NCBI RefSeq assembly: GCF_037055355.1
Contig: NZ_CP146350.1
Span: 2,317,001-2,381,000, forward strand
Origin: Streptomyces sp. DG1A-41
GTDB lineage: Bacteria > Actinomycetota > Actinomycetes > Streptomycetales > Streptomycetaceae
Length of the DNA: 64,000 nt
Reading direction: 5' to 3'
Part shown: positions 35,483-43,155 of the stretch, in pieces
Numbering within the stretch: position 1 is the stretch's first letter
Layout of the letters: every line of letters starts with the position of its first letter
The notes under the pieces: generated by a model
What the model was told of the DNA's origin: nothing
What the model saw: the letters and a program-made list of their open reading frames with translations, nothing else
Database searches by the model: none
Program-made: the position numbers and the translations under genes

Positions 35483-36268
35483 CTACTGCTTGTCGAAGCG
35501 CGGGGTGTCCTGCGGCTGCTGCTGGCTCGTGCCACCTTCGAGGGCCTGCTGATCACCGCTCGAGCCGCCGGCCAGCTCGGCCTTCATCCGCTGAAGTTCC
35601 AGCTCTACATCCGTACCACCGGACAGCCGGTCCAGCTCGGCCTGGAGGTCGTCCTTGTGCATGCCGGAGGGGTCCTCCAGGGCACCGGAGGCGAGCAGCT
35701 CGTCGATGGCGCCGGCGCGGGCCTGGAGCTGGGCCGTCTTGTCCTCGGCCCGCTGGATCGCCAGGCCGACGTCGCCCATCTCCTCGGAGATGCCGGAGAA
35801 GGCTTCGCCGATGCGGGTCTGTGCCTGGGCCGCCGTGTACGTCGCCTTGATCGTCTCCTTCTTCGTACGGAAGGCGTCGACCTTGGCCTGGAGCCGCTGG
35901 GCCGCGAGGGTGAGCTTCTCCTCCTCGCCCTGGAGCGTCGCGTGCTGGGTCTCCAGGTCGGTCACCTGCTGCTGGAGGGCGGCCCGGCGGGACAGCGCTT
36001 CACGGGCCAGGTCCTCACGGCCCAGCGCGAGCGCCTTGCGGCCCTGGTCCTCCAGCTTGGTGGACTGGGACTGCAACTGGTTCAGCTGGAGTTCCAGGCG
36101 CTTGCGCGAGGTCGCCACGTCGGCGACGCCACGGCGGACCTTCTGGAGCAGCTCCAGCTGCTTCTGGTACGAGTAATCGAGGGTCTCGCGCGGGTCCTCG
36201 GCCCGGTCAAGGGCCTTGTTCGCCTTCGCGCGGAAGATCATCCCCATACGCTTCATGACACCGCTCAT
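35483..36268 (-). CDS. pspA: PspA/IM30-family membrane-stress protein
   Basis: A 261-residue helical ESCRT-III-like protein that polymerises on damaged membranes. The N-terminal amphipathic helix (MSGVMKRMGMIFRAKANKALD) and the conserved EDPRETLDYSYQKQ motif start a long coiled coil (about 25-220). ATG 36268 is chosen over an earlier in-frame codon by homology of the helix, although the Shine-Dalgarno match is weak (AGGGGG at 13 nt). The PspAA gene follows. No pspC or pspB is nearby. Confidence 0.9.
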   Translation of the reverse strand: MSGVMKRMGMIFRAKANKALDRAEDPRETLDYSYQKQLELLQKVRRGVADVATSRKRLELQLNQLQSQSTKLEDQGRKALALGREDLAREALSRRAALQQQVTDLETQHATLQGEEEKLTLAAQRLQAKVDAFRTKKETIKATYTAAQAQTRIGEAFSGISEEMGDVGLAIQRAEDKTAQLQARAGAIDELLASGALEDPSGMHKDDLQAELDRLSGGTDVELELQRMKAELAGGSSGDQQALEGGTSQQQPQDTPRFDKQ

Positions 36269-36432
36269 GGGCTTCGCGCGCCCCCTTCTGACCGACTCCG
36301 GCTCCAGCTCCTGCGACAGAACCCACAGTACGGGCCCTGCATCCATTACCGCACTGTTCGGGGACGGATGCGCTCATCCCCAAGGACGACTGAGCACGCT
36401 CCCGCTCCGGCGTAGGGAGTAGGTGGTCCCCG

Positions 36433-36461
36433 GGGTTACCGGGGATACCCCGGGTTACCGG
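36433..36461. repeat. Symmetric repeat cluster in the pspA / DUF3043 divergent region
   Basis: GGGTTACCGG occurs at 36433-36442 and 36452-36461, flanking and partly overlapping the palindrome CCGGGG-ATA-CCCCGG (36439-36453). The element lies in the 324-bp divergent gap between pspA and the DUF3043 gene. The rest of the gap holds possible leaderless promoter boxes (TACCCT at 36579) and nothing else I can name. Confidence 0.45.
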
Positions 36462-36592
36462 AGCCGTACATCCCGGGAACGACCGGGTGCGCACACAACG
36501 TCCCCTCTGTCCCCTTACAGACGACTGGTGTTGCCGGATCGTTCCCCGCGGGACTGGGGTCCATGCCCGGGAAGCCCTTACCCTTGGGTTTT

Positions 36593-37192
36593 GTGTTCCG
36601 TAGCCGTTCGAAGGATGAGAAGGCCCAGGCAGCCGACAAGGCGCCGGTGAACTTCTCCAAGCAGCCCCGCGACCCGCAGGCCCCGAAGGGCAGGCCCACG
36701 CCCAAGCGCAGTGAGGCCCAGTCCCAGCGCCGCAGCGTCGCCAACACGTCGATGACGCGGAAGGAGGCCGCCAAGCGGCAGCGCGAGGAGCGCCGTGCCG
36801 CGCTGGAGCGGCAGCGCCAGGCACTGGCGAGCGGTGACGAGCGGTACCTGCCCGCGCGTGACAAGGGACCGGTCCGCCGGTTCGCGCGCGACTTCGTCGA
36901 CTCGCGGTTCAACATCGCGGAGTTCTTCCTGCCGATGGCCGTCGTCATCCTCGTGCTGAGCATGGTGCGGGTGGCGGCGCTCCAGAACATCGCGCTGCTG
37001 CTGTGGCTCGTGGTGATCGTGCTGATCGTGCTCGACTCGTTCCTCACGGCGTTCCGTCTGAAGAAGCAACTGAACGAGCGCTTCGCGGGCGAGAACAAGC
37101 GTGGCGCGGTCGCCTACGCCCTGATGCGCTCTCTCCAGATGCGCCGGCTCCGTCTGCCGAAGCCGCAGGTCAAGCGCGGAGAGCGGCCCTGA
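36593..37192 (+). CDS. DUF3043 membrane protein
   Basis: A 199-residue protein (209 if ATG 36563 is used). The basic N-terminal half (about 1-110) is coiled and Arg/Lys/Gln-rich (TRKEAAKRQREERRAALE). Two transmembrane helices follow (about 120-140 and 144-164) and a basic C-terminus. The family is DUF3043, universal in actinobacteria and of unknown function; in mycobacteria it lies beside cobT. GTG 36593 is preferred because the family usually begins FRRRSK-like and TACCCT eight bases upstream would make a leaderless mRNA. The stop overlaps the downstream methyltransferase start. Confidence 0.82.
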   Translation: MFRSRSKDEKAQAADKAPVNFSKQPRDPQAPKGRPTPKRSEAQSQRRSVANTSMTRKEAAKRQREERRAALERQRQALASGDERYLPARDKGPVRRFARDFVDSRFNIAEFFLPMAVVILVLSMVRVAALQNIALLLWLVVIVLIVLDSFLTAFRLKKQLNERFAGENKRGAVAYALMRSLQMRRLRLPKPQVKRGERP

Positions 37193-37977
37193 CCGCGACG
37201 TCGTTCTCCGGGGGCGCGGCGGATGCCTGGCTGGACAAGCTGGGCGGACTGCGCGATGTCGTCCGGCAGGAGCTGGTGGCCCGGCAGCTGGACGAGCAGA
37301 TGGTCGGGCGGTTCCCGGTCGGGCAGCGGCTGCGGGTGCTCGACGTCGGGATGGGCCAGGGCACGCAGGCGCTGCGGCTGGCCCGGGCCGGGCACCAGGT
37401 GACCGGTCTGGAGCAGGACTCGAAGATGATCGCCGTGGCCCGGGAGTCCCTCGCCGGCGAACCGGAGGGTATCCGGGAGCGGATGCGGATCATCGAGGGC
37501 GACGGCCGGGACACCGGTGTGCACTTCCTGCCGGGCAGCTTCGACGTGGTGCTGTGCCACGGCGTCCTCATGTACGTGGAGGAGCCCGACCCGCTGCTGG
37601 CGGGCCTGGCCCGGATGCTCGCGCCGGGCGGGCTGCTGTCCCTGCTCGTGCGCAACGGGGACGCGCTCGCGATACGGCCGGGGCTGTCCGGCGACTGGGC
37701 CGGCGCGCTGGCCGCCTTCGACACGACCGCTTATCGCAACCGCCTGGGGCTGGACGTACGGGCGGACCGGCTGAAGGACCTGACGGCGACGCTCGCCGGG
37801 ATCGGGGCGCCGCTGCACGCCTGGTACGGGGTGCGCGTGTTCACGGACACGGCGGCGGACGGCGCCGGGGTCCCGACCGAGGTGGAGACGCTGCTCGCGG
37901 TGGAGGAGAAGGCCGGGCGGACGGATCCGTACCGCGGGGTGGCGGCGCTGCTGCACCTGTGCGGCGTACGGGGCTGA
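37189..37977 (+). CDS. SAM-dependent methyltransferase with apparent CTG start
   Basis: A class I methyltransferase of about 262 residues. The SAM-binding motif I is VLDVGMGQGTQALRLA (about 50-65), acidic motif II is LEQDSKM, and FDVVLCHGVLMYV is motif IV. It resembles SmtA/CmoM-like enzymes. Coding starts around LTATSFSGGAADAWL, and the only initiation codon with a ribosome site is CTG 37189: GGAG lies seven nt upstream and the CTGA overlaps the preceding stop. The first GTG (about 37278) would remove conserved helices. The substrate is unknown. Confidence 0.8.
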   Translation: MTATSFSGGAADAWLDKLGGLRDVVRQELVARQLDEQMVGRFPVGQRLRVLDVGMGQGTQALRLARAGHQVTGLEQDSKMIAVARESLAGEPEGIRERMRIIEGDGRDTGVHFLPGSFDVVLCHGVLMYVEEPDPLLAGLARMLAPGGLLSLLVRNGDALAIRPGLSGDWAGALAAFDTTAYRNRLGLDVRADRLKDLTATLAGIGAPLHAWYGVRVFTDTAADGAGVPTEVETLLAVEEKAGRTDPYRGVAALLHLCGVRG

Positions 37978-38006
37978 ATCACCCCGAAGAGCCGGGAAGA
38001 GGGGGT

Positions 38007-38031
38007 GGGCGAGGGCCGTGGGCCCCCGCCC
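38007..38031. terminator. Stem-loop between convergent genes
   Basis: GGGCGAGGGCC / GGCCCCCGCCC, an 11-bp stem with one mismatch and a GTG loop, between the methyltransferase stop (37977) and the small-gene stop (38038). Confidence 0.6.
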
Positions 38032-38037
38032 CCGGGC

Positions 38038-38250
38038 TCACGCCTCGGCCGCGTGCAGGCTCATCGGCCCGTAGATCTCCGTGGCGTCCTCGAACAGCCG
38101 CACCTGGTCGGCACCGCCTTCCAGCAGTGCCTTCCAGTGCTCCCCGATCCAGGACTCGGCGTCCCCCTGGGTGGGGAACTCCTCCGGCGGCACCGCGGGC
38201 TGGACCTCCGTCCCGTCGGTCTTCTCGAACCGCCACGTCCATGCCGCCAT
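38038..38250 (-). CDS. Small conserved actinobacterial protein
   Basis: A 70-residue soluble protein of unknown function that starts MAAWTWRFEKTDG and contains a WIGEHWKALLEGGADQVRLFED segment, suggesting a compact alpha-beta fold. GGGAGG six nt before ATG 38250 fixes the start; the frame is open a little further upstream. It is tryptophan-rich for its size. It is convergent with the methyltransferase gene. No signal peptide or transmembrane helix. Confidence 0.75.
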   Translation of the reverse strand: MAAWTWRFEKTDGTEVQPAVPPEEFPTQGDAESWIGEHWKALLEGGADQVRLFEDATEIYGPMSLHAAEA

Positions 38251-38385
38251 GTACGCCTCCCATGTGTGTGAGCACACTGCACAGCGAAAGCCGGATCTTG
38301 GTCCGGCTCCTGACCAGAGCCTATGCGCTCCGCTGGGTGAGGCGGGATATGTGGTCGGGAGTGATGGTCAGTGGGCGCGTGCGGG

Positions 38386-38448
38386 TCGTGGTGGGCTGGG
38401 CGCGCTCGCGCGGCGGAGCCGCGTGTCGATACGGCCCGCGCCCCTGGG
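38386..38448 (+). repeat. Interspersed GC-rich repeat, family A copy 4
   Basis: Core CGCTCGCGCGGCGGAGCCGC then GTGTCGATACGG and CCCGCGCCCCTGG, in the divergent gap upstream of the cobU fusion gene. Confidence 0.6.
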
Positions 38449-38496
38449 GGGCGTCTCCATCACGCATGTTCCATGCTCACGGGTGAGAATCGGGGC

Positions 38497-39696
38497 GTGG
38501 AACTTACTCTGCTCGGTACCGGGGCCTCCTCGGGACTCCCCCGCCCCGACTGTCCCTGCGCGGCATGTGCCGCTGCTCTCGGCCCTGACGCGCGGGCGGC
38601 CACCGCGCTGCTCCTGGACGGGGCGCTGCTGCTCGACCTGACGCCCGGGGCCGCGTTCGCGGCGGCGCGGGCGGGCCGTTCCCTGACCGGCGTGCGGCAG
38701 GTGCTGCTGTCGCATCCGCACGACGGGCCCGCGGTCGAGGTGCCGGCCGGGCTGCCGCAACCCGGACGGGTGCCGGACGGGCGGGAGTTGACGCTGCTGA
38801 CGGGGCACCGGGTGAGGGCGGTGGCGATGGACGCGCCGGGCACGGGCTACGCGGTGTCCGGGCCGGAGGGGCAGCGGTTGCTGTACCTGCCGCCGGGCGG
38901 AGCCCCTGCGGGTCTCGAGGAGGCGGCCGAGTCGTACGACATGGTGCTCGCGGACGTCGTGGGGCGGCCGGACGCGCTGGCGAAGCTGCGGGCGGTCGGG
39001 GCGGTGGGGCCGACGACCGATGTGGTCGCCGTCCATCTGGATCACGACGTGCCGCCCGGGCCCGAGCTCCGGCGGCGGCTCGCGGCGGCCGGGGCGCGGG
39101 CCGTGGCGGACGGGACGACGCTGGCGGTGGGGGTGTACGAGGACGTGCCGGACGTGCCGCGGCGGACGCTGGTGCTGGGCGGGGCGCGGTCGGGCAAGTC
39201 GGTGGAGGCCGAGCGGAGGCTGGAGGCCTTTCCGGACGTGCTGTACGTGGCGACGGGCGGGTCGCGGAACGGGGACACCGAGTGGTCGGCGCGGGTGGCC
39301 GCGCATCGGGAGCGGCGGCCGGGGTCGTGGCAGACAGTCGAGACGTGCGATCTGGTGCCGTTGCTCAAGGCGGAGGGGCCGCCGTTGCTCATCGACTGTC
39401 TGTCGTTGTGGCTGACGGATGCGATGGATTCCGCGGGGGCGTGGGATGACGCGGTGTGGGCGGAGCGGGGGGAGAAGGCTCTGCGGGAGCGGGTGCGGGA
39501 ACTGTCCGAGGCCGTGCGTGCGACTCGGCGGACCGTTGTCGCCGTGTCGAATGAGGTGGGGTCGGGGATTGTGCCGTCGACTGCGTCGGGGCGGCGGTAC
39601 CGGGATGAGCTCGGGCGGTTGAACGCGGGTTTCGCGGACGAGTGTGAGCATGTGCTGTTGGTGGTGGCGGGGCAGGCTGTGGTGCTGCGGGGGTGA
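38497..39696 (+). CDS. cobU: Metallo-beta-lactamase-like / CobU (adenosylcobinamide kinase-guanylyltransferase) fusion
   Basis: A two-domain protein of about 399 residues. Residues 1-215 resemble a metallo-beta-lactamase fold (LLGTGASSGLPRP, then CPCAAC), but the metal motif is reduced to SHPHDGP, so hydrolysis is doubtful. Residues about 222-399 are CobU/CobP, with P-loop GGARSGKS, DCLSLWLTD and SNEVGSGIVP. CobU phosphorylates adenosylcobinamide and attaches GMP, late steps of B12 synthesis. GTG 38497 is chosen; ATG 38473 is an alternative. It works with CobT and CobS encoded 1.3 and 4 kb downstream. Confidence 0.9.
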   Translation: MELTLLGTGASSGLPRPDCPCAACAAALGPDARAATALLLDGALLLDLTPGAAFAAARAGRSLTGVRQVLLSHPHDGPAVEVPAGLPQPGRVPDGRELTLLTGHRVRAVAMDAPGTGYAVSGPEGQRLLYLPPGGAPAGLEEAAESYDMVLADVVGRPDALAKLRAVGAVGPTTDVVAVHLDHDVPPGPELRRRLAAAGARAVADGTTLAVGVYEDVPDVPRRTLVLGGARSGKSVEAERRLEAFPDVLYVATGGSRNGDTEWSARVAAHRERRPGSWQTVETCDLVPLLKAEGPPLLIDCLSLWLTDAMDSAGAWDDAVWAERGEKALRERVRELSEAVRATRRTVVAVSNEVGSGIVPSTASGRRYRDELGRLNAGFADECEHVLLVVAGQAVVLRG

Positions 39697-39730
39697 CATG
39701 TGCGGCGGGTTTGGGCTGGGGCGGGGTGGG

Positions 39731-39801
39731 TCCGCGGCCCGGCGTAGCGGGGTGCCGCCTCTTTGGGACGGGTGCCGCCCCAGCGGCACGACTGCCCGCA
39801 G
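39731..39801 (-). repeat. Interspersed repeat, family B copy 2
   Basis: Contains GGGGTGCCGCCTCTTTGGGAC then GGGTGCCGCCCCAGCGGCAC and GACTGCCCGCAG, nearly the same as the copy at 35111. It abuts the stop codon of the minus-strand methyltransferase gene. The inverted repeats GTGCCGC/GCGGCAC allow a strong hairpin. Confidence 0.65.
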
Positions 39802-40848
39802 CTAAGCCGGTTTGCGGGCGATCAGGCGGTATGTGTTTGCGAAGCGGGTGCGGCGGACCACGGGGGCCAGGAGGTGGTCCGCCGCTGCCGCCAGGGCCAC
39901 CAGAGGGATGCCCGCTCGGAGCAGGGCCTCGCGGAGGTGCTGGTGAGCCTGGGGCGGGGGGATCGCTCGCCAGGGGGTGTCGGGGGCGGGGAGGGCGTGG
40001 GAGAGGGTCAGGGCCGTGGCGCCGGCGAGGTCGTGGGGGATGTGGACGGGGCGGTGGTCGAGGAGGGCGATCGTGCAGCCGGCCGCCTCCAGTTCGGCGC
40101 GGATGTTGTGCGGGGGGAGCAGGTGCAGATGGCGGGGCTGGTCGTAGGCGAGCCACCAGCGGCCCAGGAGGGCGGCGTACAGGCTGCGGGGGTTCGGGGT
40201 CTCGATGAGCAGGTGGCCGCCGGGGCGCAGGACTTCGAGGGCTGCGTGGAGTTCCGCCCGGGGGTCGGGGGTGCCCTCCAGGTGGTGGAGCATGCTGACC
40301 ACGTCGTAGCGGGCGCGCAGTGGGGCCGAGATCCGGGGGTTCGTCAGGCGGCCGACGTGGGCCTCCTCGACGCGGTCGGCCGAGCGGGCGCGGACCACGC
40401 GCGGGGTGTGGTCCAGGCCGTCGAACGAGGTGTACGGGAAGAACTCCCGGGCCGTCGAGGGGAAGCGGGCGTGGCCCGTCCCCACGTCCAGCCAGCTCTC
40501 CGGCTCCCCGAACCGCAGCATCGCGCGGGCGGCCGAACGGTGGCGGAGCCGGCTGCCGCGCAGCGCGAGGAGGGTGTCGGCCGCGACGTCCCGGGGCGCT
40601 CCGCGCACCGTCCCGTGGTAGAGCGCGAGTCCCTCGAAGGTGAGGCGGGGGTTCTGGAAGGTGTGGCCGCAGTCCCGGCACTCGTCGACGGTGAAGCTGC
40701 CCGGCTTGTACTGCCGCAGGTCACCGGTGCGCAGCCGGTTCCGCAGCCGGGCGGAGCCGCACCAGGGGCAGTCCTCGCGGCGCGGCTCGTGGACGCGGGT
40801 GGTCGCTTGGGGGGCGGGGGGTGCGGAGGGGGCGGGATGTTCGGTCAT
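39802..40848 (-). CDS. Zinc-ribbon class I methyltransferase
   Basis: A 348-residue enzyme. An N-terminal zinc ribbon (CPWC near 27, CRDC near 58) is followed by a class I SAM-binding domain: WLDVGTGHARF (motif I), FDGLDHTPR, YDVVSMLHHLEGT, and VLRPGGHLLIETPNP (post-motif). This Methyltransf_23 layout with a ribbon is common in sugar or polyketide methyltransferases, but no biosynthetic cluster is linked. ATG 40848 with GGGAG. It lies convergent to the cobU fusion and divergent from cobT. Confidence 0.85.
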   Translation of the reverse strand: MTEHPAPSAPPAPQATTRVHEPRREDCPWCGSARLRNRLRTGDLRQYKPGSFTVDECRDCGHTFQNPRLTFEGLALYHGTVRGAPRDVAADTLLALRGSRLRHRSAARAMLRFGEPESWLDVGTGHARFPSTAREFFPYTSFDGLDHTPRVVRARSADRVEEAHVGRLTNPRISAPLRARYDVVSMLHHLEGTPDPRAELHAALEVLRPGGHLLIETPNPRSLYAALLGRWWLAYDQPRHLHLLPPHNIRAELEAAGCTIALLDHRPVHIPHDLAGATALTLSHALPAPDTPWRAIPPPQAHQHLREALLRAGIPLVALAAAADHLLAPVVRRTRFANTYRLIARKPA

Positions 40849-41019
40849 GGGCGGCTCCCGGGCGCGAAGGCGTACGGCAGGGACGTCCGACGAACGACAT
40901 ACGACAATCCGCTGCAAAACGGAACGTATGGGATGCCGATCCGGGGTGCAACGACGTCGCCGCCGCGGAGTCGTGATGTGGCGCCGTGCTGTTCGAGCGG
41001 TGCCGGTACTGTTCGGCGA

Positions 41020-42156
41020 ATGAGCTCGCTTAATCTCGACGACTTCACCGATCTGATCGAGCGTCCGGACGGCGGGGTGCGCCGTGACGCCGAGGCGCGC
41101 CGGGAGCGGCAGATCGTGCCGCCCGGGTCGCTGGGCCGCCTGGACGACCTGGGTGAGTGGCTGGCGGCGGCGCAGTCCGCCGTGCCGGTGCGGCCGATCG
41201 AACGGCCGCGGGTGGTGCTCTTCGCCGGTGACCACGGCGTCGCAGAGCTGGGCGTCTCGGCCCGGCCGGCGGGCGGCGCCGGGGAGTTGGTGCGGGAGGT
41301 GCTGGAGGGCGGCCTGCCCGTGTCGGTGCTGGCGCGGCGGCTGGGCGTGCCGGTCCGGATCGTCGACATGGCCCTGGACTGCGCCCCGGAGGCCCTGCCC
41401 GCGGACGTCGTACGGCACCGGGTGCGGCGCGGCAGCGGGCGTATCGACGTCGAGGACGCGCTGACCCTTGAGGAGGCCGAGGCGGCGTTCCGGGCCGGGG
41501 TCGCGGTGGCCGACGAGGAGGCCGACTCCGGTACGGATCTGGTGGTGCTCGGCGATGTGAGCGTCGGCGGCACCACGGCGGCGGGCGTGCTGGTCGCGGC
41601 GCTGTGCGGGGTCGACGCGTCGGTCGTCACCGGCCGGGGCGGGCTGGCGATCGACGACCTGGCGTGGATGCGCAAGTGCGCGGCGATCCGGGACGCGCTG
41701 CGCCGGGCCCGGCCGGTGCTCGGGGACCAGCTGCAGCTGCTGGCGACGGTGGGCGGTGCCGACCTCGCCGCGATGACGGGCTTCCTGCTCCAGAGCGCGG
41801 TGCGGAAGCTGCCCGTGGTGCTCGACGGGGTCGTGACGGCCGCGTGCGCGCTGGTCGGGCAGCGGATCGCGTTCCGCGCGCCGGACTGGTGGCTGGCCGC
41901 GCACGACAGCGGCGAGCCCGGGCAGGCCAAGGCGCTGGACCGGATGGCCCTGGAACCGCTGCTGACCCAGGGCGTGACCGTCGGCGAGGGCGCGGGCGGC
42001 CTGCTCGCGCTCCCCCTGGTGCAGGCCGCGGCCGCGCTGGCGGCGGAGCTGCCCGAGAAGCCCAAGGAGTCCGAGGGGCCGGAGATCTCCGAGGCCGCCG
42101 AGGCATCCGAGGCTTCCGAGGTCTCCGAGGTCTCCGAGGTTCCCTCCGAGCAGTAG
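41020..42156 (+). CDS. cobT: Nicotinate-nucleotide-dimethylbenzimidazole phosphoribosyltransferase
   Basis: A 378-residue cytoplasmic enzyme that activates the lower ligand (DMB to alpha-ribazole phosphate) of cobalamin. Motifs include IVPPGSLGRLDDL, FAGDHGVAELGVSA and the DVSVGGTTAAG glycine-rich loop, and the catalytic base Glu lies in GVTVGEGAGGLLA. The last 30 residues are a Glu/Ser repeat tail absent from typical CobT. TACTGT seven bases before ATG 41020 and no Shine-Dalgarno sequence suggest a leaderless transcript. No cobalamin riboswitch is visible upstream. Confidence 0.95.
   Translation: MSSLNLDDFTDLIERPDGGVRRDAEARRERQIVPPGSLGRLDDLGEWLAAAQSAVPVRPIERPRVVLFAGDHGVAELGVSARPAGGAGELVREVLEGGLPVSVLARRLGVPVRIVDMALDCAPEALPADVVRHRVRRGSGRIDVEDALTLEEAEAAFRAGVAVADEEADSGTDLVVLGDVSVGGTTAAGVLVAALCGVDASVVTGRGGLAIDDLAWMRKCAAIRDALRRARPVLGDQLQLLATVGGADLAAMTGFLLQSAVRKLPVVLDGVVTAACALVGQRIAFRAPDWWLAAHDSGEPGQAKALDRMALEPLLTQGVTVGEGAGGLLALPLVQAAAALAAELPEKPKESEGPEISEAAEASEASEVSEVSEVPSEQ
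42064..42150 (+). repeat. Imperfect 9-bp tandem repeats encoding the CobT tail
   Basis: Units of the type GTCTCCGAG / GCTTCCGAG / GCATCCGAG follow one another at the 3' end of cobT and encode (S-E-x)n. The number of units is likely to vary between strains through replication slippage, without shifting the frame. Confidence 0.6.
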
Positions 42157-42297
42157 CGTTCCGGGAGATCCAGGTCACGCGCACCTGGCTCAACTTCGTC
42201 CCGTTCCGGTCGGTCTTCGCGTGTGGTGTCGGTGTGGCTGAGCCACGGACACCCCGCACTTCCGCCGACGTACCGACATCCGGACGAGGACGACCCG

Positions 42298-43155
42298 ATG
42301 ACCACGCTCGCCCGCTGGGCCCGTGCCGAATGGGGGCCGCTGTACGCGGCCGTGCGCGGGCCGCTGCGGGAGCGGCGGCTGCGGGCCGTGCCGATGGCGG
42401 TCACGGCCGTGTGCCTCACTGCCGTGCTGCACTTCGCGCACCACCAGACGTGGGGCTACCGGTTCGTGCAGGACATCGGGGCGGTACGGGCCGAGGACCC
42501 GCTGTGGCTCGCGCTCCTTCGGACGCCGCTGTCGCTGTTCGTGCCCGCGCTGGACCTGCCGGTGTGGGGCGCACTGGTGCAGATCCTGCTGGTGTTCGGC
42601 ATCGCGGAGCTCTGCCTGGGCCGGAGACGGACGCTGCTCCTCGCGTACGTAGCGACGCTCGCGGGGACGCTGTACGCCCGTATGGGCATCTGGCTGGGCC
42701 AGGACGCCCCGCTGGGCCTGCCCGCCTCGGACGCGCGGGTGGTGGACACCGGGCCGTCGGCGGCGGTGGTGGGACTGGCCGTCTACCTGGGGTGGCGCTA
42801 CCGCGCGTACGTCACGGCCGGGACGGCGATCGTGGCGATGGTGGCCGAGGTCGCCGTGAAGGAGAACCTGGCGGGCAAGGAGCACCTGGCGGCGATCGTG
42901 GCCGTCCTGGTGCTGTGCGCGGTCGGCGCGGTGCGCCGGCGGCGCGTCAGCGGTGTTCCAGGGACCGGGCCGGCTCGGGGTCGGGCGCGCCGCCGATCCA
43001 GTCCTGGAACGCACGCCGGGGGCCGATCCAGCGGCGGTCGTGGCGGTAGGCCCGCAGGCTTGACTTGGCGCGGGCGCGGGGGCGGCGCCGGTAGAAGCGC
43101 TTGGCCCAGTAGGAGCCGGGGCGGGCCAGCCGTACGGCGCCGATCAGGGCGATGA
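42298..43155 (+). CDS. Rhomboid-like integral membrane protein
   Basis: A membrane protein with about six helices between residues 40 and 215, resembling the rhomboid-like family: HFAHHQTWGY at the first conserved site, DTGPSAAVVGL in the Ser-helix position, and AGKEHLAAIVAV in the His-helix position. Only part of the classical Ser-His dyad can be matched, so protease activity is uncertain. The frame continues 209 bp into the antisense of the next gene (42947-43155), where the sequence becomes Arg/Gly-rich and non-homologous. The true end may lie near 42950 if a stop has been lost. ATG 42298. Confidence 0.65.
   Translation: MTTLARWARAEWGPLYAAVRGPLRERRLRAVPMAVTAVCLTAVLHFAHHQTWGYRFVQDIGAVRAEDPLWLALLRTPLSLFVPALDLPVWGALVQILLVFGIAELCLGRRRTLLLAYVATLAGTLYARMGIWLGQDAPLGLPASDARVVDTGPSAAVVGLAVYLGWRYRAYVTAGTAIVAMVAEVAVKENLAGKEHLAAIVAVLVLCAVGAVRRRRVSGVPGTGPARGRARRRSSPGTHAGGRSSGGRGGRPAGLTWRGRGGGAGRSAWPSRSRGGPAVRRRSGR

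Noticed and set aside
40849..41019. Cobalamin riboswitch upstream of cobT
   Set aside because: No B12-box-like conserved core or long structured leader; the start seems leaderless.
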